Assembly (NCBI GenBank): GCA_016987375.1
Contig: PJRA01000401.1
Location: forward strand, 615,320-627,163
DNA length: 11,844 nt
DNA from: Brachionus koreanus
Taxonomy: Eukaryota; Rotifera; Eurotatoria; Ploima; Brachionidae
Reading direction: 5' to 3'
The notes beneath the pieces were generated by a model. That model was not told the DNA's origin and did not search any database. It saw only the letters and a program-made list of their open reading frames with translations. How positions within the stretch are numbered: the stretch's first letter is position 1; each line of letters starts with the position of its first letter. Shown piece after piece: positions 7,932 to 11,844 of the stretch. Made by a program: the position numbers and the translations under genes.

Positions 7932-8202
7932 ATGTCCTGTAAAATTTCTAATGAAATTAAAAGTGTTTTTGGAATAAGAGGAAGTGAAAATATTGTTTGG
8001 AAATATCGCGTTAAATTTGGTAAATAGGATTAATTTAAAAATGAAATCAGTTAAATTTTTTTTAAATGTTTTAGATTTTGAAGAATTAGAAAATCATCAA
8101 TTATCTATCAACTGAACAAATTAAAAAAACTAGTATGGTGCTCAGATCAGAAGAAAAAAGATGACGAAAGGTTAATTGAAATGCATGCAATTGTATGCAT
8201 TT
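7932..8202 (+). pseudogene. Decayed coding stretch of unknown identity with a 55-nt intron (plus strand)
   Basis: From the ATG at 7932 a frame of 29 codons reads SCKISNEIKSVFGIRGSEN and then IVWKYRVKF, with a composition unlike the background. It meets a donor GTAAAT at 8020. An acceptor TTTTAG at 8071-8074 follows a pyrimidine-rich tract, and splicing in phase 1 continues with DFEELENHQLSIN to a stop at 8113-8115. A frameshift around 8090-8115 leads into a second readable block, QLNKLKKLVWCSDQKKKDDE then RLIEMHAIVCI, ending in a TGA at 8200-8202. The frame change and the stop mark it as broken, or as one exon of a larger gene cut off by the inverted-repeat segment that begins at 8201. I do not recognise the family. 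Confidence 0.5.
8020..8074 (+). other. Candidate intron (55 nt) in the plus-strand decayed stretch
   Basis: Donor G|GTAAAT, T-rich 3' half with TTTTTTTTAAATG, acceptor TTTTAG. The size is like the other candidate introns in the window. Without splicing the frame ends at TAG 8025-8027. Confidence 0.5.
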
Positions 8203-8224
8203 GAGGTTGATTTAATAAGATAGT

Positions 8225-8250
8225 CAGACTAATAATAAGCTAATCAACTT
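8225..8250 (+). repeat. Left arm of 26-bp inverted repeat
   Basis: Exact reverse complement of 8740-8765, with no mismatches. It is preceded by a degraded inverted copy of itself at about 8203-8224. Confidence 0.92.
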
Positions 8251-8506
8251 ACAATTCTAAAATTCCCCTAATTTTGGTAGAAATGGATTTGGTCCAAGCC
8301 TGTAAAGGCCCTTAGTTTTCCCAAAAAGATTCAGAAAATAAAATTTTTTCTGTCCTGATTTATCATCGGCTGTAAGATTTATTGATAAGCAATAAGGGGA
8401 AGAATAGACTCGGTTGAAAAAAAGATAATCAAAAAAATTCTGGATTTAGATGGATTATTTCTCATAAAGAATTTAGTCGTGTCCAAAATTATATTATATA
8501 AACCAG
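8251..8506. other. Interior of the inverted-repeat segment without clear coding
   Basis: No conserved protein block is recognised in any frame. Short readable pieces are not long enough to judge. It may be degraded LINE sequence upstream of the fragment at 8507-8740. Confidence 0.3.
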
Positions 8507-8740
8507 TATGCCAGCGAAGCAGAAAAAGCCAGCTCAAAGGGAGACCTACATTTGCTTCACAAGATCACTAATGCAATATGTGGTACCTTACAGAGAAGAA
8601 CAAATTTAGTGAAAGACAAAGAAGATCGTGTCTTAACAACTGAAAGAGAGCAAGGAAAAAGATGGGTTGAGCACTTTAAAGAAGTTCTAAATAGACCAGA
8701 ACCCAAAGAGCATCTACAACCAGAACCGGCTAGAACTTGA
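8507..8740 (+). pseudogene. LINE open reading frame fragment (linker ahead of reverse transcriptase)
   Basis: A single open frame of 77 codons from 8507 to a TGA at 8738-8740. It shows the pattern YASEAEKASSKGDL, LLHKITNAICG, LVKDKEDRVLTTEREQGKRW, VEHFKEVLNRPEP. This is the conserved linker between the endonuclease and the reverse transcriptase in RTE/CR1-type LINE polyproteins, where the text typically runs A..GD...L...T..L.G, VKD.......RW.EHF..LLNRP.P. The reverse transcriptase that should follow is missing: the stop codon overlaps the right arm of the inverted repeat. It is the best preserved LINE piece in the window, but is a fragment of a far longer protein. Confidence 0.87.
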
Positions 8741-8765
8741 AGTTGATTAGCTTATTATTAGTCTG
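8740..8765 (-). repeat. Right arm of 26-bp inverted repeat
   Basis: Exact reverse complement of 8225-8250. It begins in the last base of the stop codon of the LINE fragment, so the LINE piece has been cut exactly at the arm. Confidence 0.92.
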
Positions 8766-8917
8766 CATGCATATATCCATTCCCAAACTCAACAAACAAA
8801 TCTGAATCTTCAAATTTATGTTAAAAGCCAAATGTCTCCTAGACATAAAGAAAATATCTGCTATCGATTTTTGAGGTGATTTTAATTAAACAGAAATTAA
8901 AAAGGAAGAAAAAATCA

Positions 8918-9184
8918 ATGGATAAACATCAATTAGAAATTTTATTTAATAGAAATCGAAGCTTAAAGGCGTTGTTCTAATACAGAAAAAAAAGTTGTTA
9001 TAATAGATTAATCACAAAAATGATTTTCAAAATTTGTCAAATCAATCGTGAGAATATAAGCGATCTCGGAGTAAATAACATCCTCTAAGAAAAATATTTG
9101 ATAGAAGAAATCGAATTTCAGAACAAAAGTTGAAAGGCTTATGTTTTTATGTCAAAAATTGATAGAATAATGGGACAAAGAAAG
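8918..9184 (+). pseudogene. Possible decayed exon of unknown identity
   Basis: One frame from the ATG at 8918 stays readable for 89 codons without a frameshift. It is interrupted only by stops at 8978-8980, 9086-9088 and 9131-9133. The start is MDKHQLEILFNRNRSLKALF; later parts include KICQINRENISDLGVNNIL and KAYVFMSKIDRIMGQRK. It ends at a good donor, AAG|GTAATT, at 9185. The lysine- and arginine-rich, helix-like start could be the DNA-binding part of a Tc1-like transposase, which would suit the transposase fragments further right, but no helix-turn-helix can be shown by eye. In DNA this rich in A+T a frame of this kind can arise by chance, so confidence is low. Confidence 0.3.
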
Positions 9185-9618
9185 GTAATTTAAAAATATT
9201 TTTTCATAAATTTATTTATTTAAACTTTAATTTAACTTTAATTTAAACTATTTTTTTAAACTTTTTTTCTTTAAATTAAACCTATGAAATTTATTTACTC
9301 AACGATTTTCAAAATCAAAAAATCTTTTTTTTCTTATTTTTATTTTTTGAATGTTAATGAGTCAGCTAATTTTCTAATTTTATTCATTCAATCTAAGATA
9401 AAAAAAAAATTATAAATTTTTTTGTTCTTTTAATTTAAAAAAAAAGTTAAATTGTCCTTTAAAAAATTAGTATAAAATAAAAGTTTATCTAGAAAGATTT
9501 GTTTTCAAATTTTGAAAAAATAAAAAATGGCTGACGAAAATTATCTCTTAGAAAAAATCATATTGTGTTTAGCAATTTTTTTAAATTTTTTTCGTTAAAC
9601 AATGAAGGTGAAGTAAAT

Positions 9619-9672
9619 GGGTTAGGTTAGTGGTTTGGGTTTAATTTTTAGGGTTTAGGGTTTACGGGTTGT
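9619..9672 (+). repeat. Degenerate telomere-like repeats in copy 1
   Basis: A run of GGGTTA, GGTTA, GGGTTTA and AGGGTTT words, including GGGTTTAGGGTTTA, in the middle of the duplicated unit. It matches the general form of TTAGGG/TTTAGGG telomere repeats but is interrupted by ATTTTT and single changes, so it is interstitial and old. It replaces what is a coding block in copy 2. Confidence 0.75.
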
Positions 9673-9836
9673 TTAATATAGCCAGTAAAAGATTAAAAAG
9701 AGCCCCACACACCCTTTTATTTTAAAAAAAGAAAAATTCAAACTAATTTTAAGTCATTTCAAGTTATAACTATAGTAAATTAAGACCAGTTCAAATATGA
9801 TTTTAAATTTTTGAAACTTGGATATTTTAATTTAAA
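9673..9836 (+). other. Sequence present only in copy 1
   Basis: About 160 bp between the telomere-like repeats and the MSERE exon. In copy 2 only about 20 bp separates these parts. It contains GAGCCCCACACACCC, the most G+C-rich spot in the unit, and no reading frame of note. Either it was inserted here or deleted from copy 2. Confidence 0.5.
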
Positions 9837-10179
9837 ATGTCCGAAAGGGAGTCAAAAAGCCGAGTAAATTCATTATTTTATAGTAACTAATAAATAATGA
9901 TTTGTCAGCTTAAAGAGTTAAGTCCAATATATTCAGTAAGTGATAGGACAAATTCAAATCTGATTGAAAACTCATCATAGGGTAAAATCTTAATTATCTT
10001 TTTAACAAATTTTGTTTTTTAAACAATTTTTTTAAGTTTTAATTATTTAAGGTTTGAAAAGAGTCGAAGAAAGATAAGAAAGACCCGAGCCAAATTTTGC
10101 TGGAATATATCGTGCAAGTTTAATTTATATTAACTTACTCTTAATTAGACATAACGAAAAACATAAATGACACAAATGA

Positions 10180-10249
10180 CAAGTCTACAAGTCCGGACAG
10201 TGTTCGGTTTGCTGGAAAAGAGAAGTTTCCAAAGAAGGTGCTTGTTTGA
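10180..10249 (+). pseudogene. Tc1/mariner-like transposase, stub in copy 1
   Basis: In frame from AAG 10181: KSTSPDSVRFAGKEKFPKKV then LV and TGA at 10247-10249. It is the same stretch as the start of the longer fragment at 11430, where the TGA is TGG (Trp of the VWISIS strand). It ends exactly at the duplication junction, so it is a truncated duplicate and cannot be functional. Confidence 0.85.
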
Positions 10250-10566
10250 ATGGCACAAAGAATTGAAATATTTTTACATAAATTTATTTATTTTTTTTAA
10301 AGTTTTTTTCTTTAAATAGAACTTATGAAATTTATTTAATAAACGATTTTCTAAAACAAAAAAATCTTTTTTTCTTATTTTTATTTTTTGAATTTTAATG
10401 AGTCAACTAATTTTCTAATTTTATTCATTCAATGTAAGATAAAATAAAAATTAATAAATTTATTTGTTTTTTTAATTTAAAAAAAAAGTTTAAATTGTCC
10501 TAAAAAAATTAATATAAAATAAAAGTTTATCAAATAGATTCGTGTTCAAATTTTGAAAAAATAAAA

Positions 10567-11143
10567 ATGGCTGACGAAAATTATCTCTTAGAAAAAAAAG
10601 TAATCAAATTGTATTAAGCAATTTTTTTAAATTTTTTTTTATCAAACAATAAAGGTGAAGTAAATGAAATCAATCGAGAATTAAATCAAACGGAAATAGA
10701 ACATTTAATTTATCTAAGTGAGGGTTTAGGGTTTAAGGGTTTGGGTTTAATTTTTAGGGTTTACGAGTTTTATAATTTTAATTATGTCCGAAAGGGAGTC
10801 AAAAAGCCGAGTAAATTCATTATTTTATAGTAACTAATAAATAATGATTTGTCAGCTTAAAGAGTTAAGTCCAATATATTCAGTAAGTGATAGGACAAAT
10901 TCTAATCTGATTGAAACTCATCAGAGGGTAAAATCTCAATTATCTTTTTAACAAATTTTGTTTTTTAAACAATTTTTTTAAGTTTTAATTATTTAAGGTT
11001 TGAAAAGAGTCGAAGAAAGATATAAAAGACCCGAGCTAAATTTTGCTGGAATATATCGTGCAAGTTTAATTTATATTAACTTACTCTTAATTAGACATAA
11101 CGAAAAACATAAAAAAAAAACATTTTTAATGGCACTTAATTAA
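10567..11143 (+). pseudogene. Decayed intron-containing gene, copy 2
   Basis: Better preserved than copy 1. MADENYLLEKK (10567-10599) meets a donor GTAATC. After an AAAG acceptor (about 10650), a block reads GEVNEINRELNQTEIEHLIY then LSE, ending in telomere-like repeats. The later part has exons 10784-10810 (MSERESKSR), 10856-10927 (LKELSPIYSVSDRTNSNLIE...) and 10998 onward (LKRVEERYKRPEL, NFAGIYRASLIYINLLLIRH). Introns are 10811-10855 and 10928-10997, 45 and 70 nt as in copy 1. This copy lacks one A in the run before 10920 (GAAACTCATC against GAAAACTCATC), which puts the splice joint out of frame. The stop codon reached is TAA 11141-11143, in sequence absent from copy 1. Function unknown. 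Exon order and phases agree in both copies, which supports a real ancestral gene. Confidence 0.55.
10721..10765 (+). repeat. Degenerate telomere-like repeats in copy 2
   Basis: AGGGTTTAGGGTTTAAGGG and GGGTTTAATTTTTAGGG words match the right part of the array at 9619-9672, including the ATTTTT interruption. The shared interruption shows the array was in the unit before it was duplicated. Here it directly abuts the EHLIYLSE block and keeps a reading frame open through it. Confidence 0.75.
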
Positions 11144-11204
11144 GTAGATGATATCTAAGCATAGATCTTAAGAGCTTTAGCAGTAGCTAATTATTTTTCG
11201 CCAA

Positions 11205-11375
11205 TCAACAATCGAGCTTCGCTTTGAAACTATTCATGCTTTTTGCGTTTACTGGATCTCTTGTCAGTTTATTCCATCCATTTACAACTCTATTTATAAA
11301 AAAAATAAATCTTTGAAGACAGTTTTTTATTCTTTCACGTGAAGAGAATAGCTATTTTTCCTCAAATCATATATT
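11205..11375 (-). pseudogene. LINE C-terminal tail on the minus strand, fragment 4
   Basis: On the minus strand the text reads LFSSRERIKNC, LQRFIFFINRVVNGWNKL, TRDPVNAKSMNSFKAKLDC, then TGA at 11205-11207. The R-V-V-N-x-W-N-x-L block followed by V.A.S.N.FK..LD is the typical end of CR1/jockey-type LINE polyproteins, after the reverse transcriptase. A stop and frame change occur just upstream (about 11360). The following 90 nt on the minus strand, to about 11113, would be the 3' untranslated region. It lies in copy 2 only, in opposite direction to the surrounding coding stretches. Confidence 0.85.
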
Positions 11376-11429
11376 CCGTTACCATGTTATGACTAAATAT
11401 GTTATATCGCTCATCATGTTCGCTTATTT

Positions 11430-11844
11430 AAGTCTACTAGTCCGGACAGTGTTCGGTTTACTGGAAAAGAGAAGTTTCCAAGGAAGGTGCTTGTTTGGAT
11501 ATCCATATCTGATCGAGGTATGTCTAAGCCTATTTTTCGACTATCAAAGTCGGTTGCCATCAATTCGAGCATCTATATAGACGAATGCTTGAATAAACGA
11601 CTGCTCCCATTGACTACGTTTTTTGGCCTGACTTAGCGTCTGCTCACTATTCTATGGTAAGCACAAAACGAACGAAAATGTAATTTATATTCCCAAAGAT
11701 ATCAACCCGTCAAATATCCCTTGAGCGCGCCAAATCGAAAATTTTTTTGGGTTTTTTTAAGTTAAAAAGTATACGAGGAAGGTTGGCAAGCCTCAACAGA
11801 GCAACAGCTGATGAACCGCATTAAATTAAAGTTGAAGGCATTTG
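11430..11844 (+). pseudogene. Tc1/mariner-like DDE transposase, C-terminal part, runs off the window
   Basis: Open for 68 codons from 11430: KSTSPDSVRFTGKEKFPRKV, LVWISISDRGMSKPIFRLSK, SVAINSSIYIDECLNKRLLP, to a TAG at 11634-11636. This is the VW..IS..G.S strand and the Y...CL helix of the DDE_3 (Tc1/mariner) catalytic core. After a frameshift FWPDLASAHYS follows, holding the second catalytic Asp at 11630-11632 in the D-x-A-x-x-H setting. Then NVIYIPKDINP in another frame, a stop at 11722-11724, and ARQIENFFG with the third catalytic acid (Glu at 11737-11739). A further stop at 11758-11760 and frameshift precede VYEEGWQAST to the window end. The N-terminal DNA-binding part and the first catalytic Asp are not seen upstream. 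The enzyme would cut and paste DNA at inverted repeats; this copy is dead. Confidence 0.88.

Larger units (their letters stand above)
8201..8765. mobile_element. Segment bounded by a perfect 26-bp inverted repeat
   Basis: The left arm is 8225-8250 (starts CAGACTAATAATAAGC, ends TCAACTT) and the right arm 8740-8765 is its exact reverse complement. The bases just left of the left arm (about 8203-8224, GAGGTTGATTTAATAAG…) are a degraded copy of the right-arm sequence in the same direction, so the left end is itself a hairpin. GTATGCAT (8193-8200) and GCATGCAT (8765-8772) flank the segment and differ by one base, consistent with an 8-bp target duplication. The interior carries a LINE fragment but no transposase, so it would be a non-autonomous foldback or MITE-like element. 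The 8-bp size would suit hAT- or P-like transposition; that is inference. Confidence 0.6.
9527..10170 (+). pseudogene. Decayed intron-containing gene, copy 1
   Basis: Two candidate coding parts. The first is MADENYLLEK (9527-9556). The second is a three-exon part: 9837-9863 (MSERESKSR), 9909-9981 (LKELSPIYSVSDRTNSNLIE...), and 10052-10170 (LKRVEER then NFAGIYRASLIYINLLLIRH). The introns at 9864-9908 (45 nt, with a TAACTAAT branch-like word) and 9982-10051 (70 nt) have GT and AG ends and identical lengths in copy 2. Lesions particular to this copy are TAG at 9978-9980, where copy 2 has GAG-type sequence, and TAA at 10075-10077, where copy 2 has TAT. The exon following MADENYLLEK is replaced by telomere-like repeats and unrelated sequence. 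I do not recognise the protein; the last exon is hydrophobic and basic. Confidence 0.5.
9171..10250 (+). repeat. Tandem duplication, copy 1
   Basis: Copy 1 begins TGGGACAAAGAA (9171) and ends at CTTGTTTGA just before copy 2 begins TGGCACAAAGAA (10251). Most of it matches copy 2 closely, including 9527-9560 with 10567-10600 (offset 1040) and 9837-10165 with 10784-11112 (offset about 947). Differences are an internal stretch of about 160 bp after the telomere-like repeat found only here, absence of a coding block present in copy 2 (10650-10720), and absence of the LINE tail found in copy 2. It arose by head-to-tail duplication of a unit that already contained all shared parts. Confidence 0.88.
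10251..11499 (+). repeat. Tandem duplication, copy 2
   Basis: Matches copy 1 (9171-10250) from TGGCACAAAGAA to GTGCTTGTTTG. Between the decayed gene and the transposase it has about 320 bp absent from copy 1 (about 11113-11430), which includes a LINE tail. The transposase continues beyond the end of the repeat, so this copy retains the original right flank. Confidence 0.88.

Noticed and set aside
8860..8890. GDFN-like text at about 8873-8886, recalling the endonuclease motif of LINE elements
   Set aside because: Only four residues match and stops surround them; no other endonuclease block is seen.
9619..9672. A chromosome end
   Set aside because: The GGGTTTA words are degenerate, short, and followed by kilobases of ordinary sequence, so they are interstitial.
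11389..11580. Plus-strand open frame of 63 codons starting ATG at 11389
   Set aside because: It overlaps the transposase in a different frame; the catalytic-core motifs are in the frame starting at 11430.
1..11844. CRISPR array, tRNA, rRNA, bacterial operon or defence system
   Set aside because: No regularly spaced repeats, no cloverleaf-like sequence, and the candidate introns and LINE/Ty3 remnants point to an animal genome.

Overview
The window looks like a stretch of nuclear genome from a small invertebrate animal. It is very A+T-rich, full of decayed transposable elements, and its few gene-like stretches carry very short GT-AG introns (45-70 nt). Several hallmarks resemble rotifer-type genomes, but the phylum is an inference; nothing here identifies a species. 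No rRNA, tRNA, CRISPR array or bacterial gene organisation was seen.

Layout. 1-720 is a broken LINE reverse transcriptase split by a small inverted-repeat insertion. 990-2191 (minus strand) is the only gene that looks intact: two exons joined by a 68-nt intron, encoding a 377-residue protein with a long polar N-terminal tail and four C-terminal membrane segments, resembling MS4A/CD20-like tetraspans in layout. 2951-3290 is a second LINE fragment. About 3585-6600 is a Ty3/gypsy LTR-retrotransposon remnant (leader, gag, protease, part of reverse transcriptase, RNase H, start of integrase), with many stops, frameshifts and deletions. 6675-7020 is a third LINE fragment. 7021-7182 is a dense cluster of TTACGTAA palindromes.

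7492-8202 holds two convincing but decayed, unrecognised coding stretches on opposite strands. 8201-8765 is a segment bounded by a perfect 26-bp inverted repeat and carrying a LINE fragment. 8918-9184 is a further possible decayed exon. 9171-11499 is an imperfect tandem duplication of a unit of about 1.1 kb. Each copy contains telomere-like GGGTTTA repeats, the same decayed intron-containing gene, and the same stretch of a Tc1/mariner-like transposase. Copy 2 also holds the tail of a LINE on the minus strand. The transposase continues past copy 2 and runs off the right edge of the window.

The genes do not form a pathway. The biology is one surviving membrane-protein gene in a landscape of dead mobile elements and dead host-like genes. 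The most interesting items are the tetraspan gene with its internally repeated motif, the duplicated unknown gene with independent lesions in each copy, and the unrecognised decayed coding stretches between 7492 and 9184.
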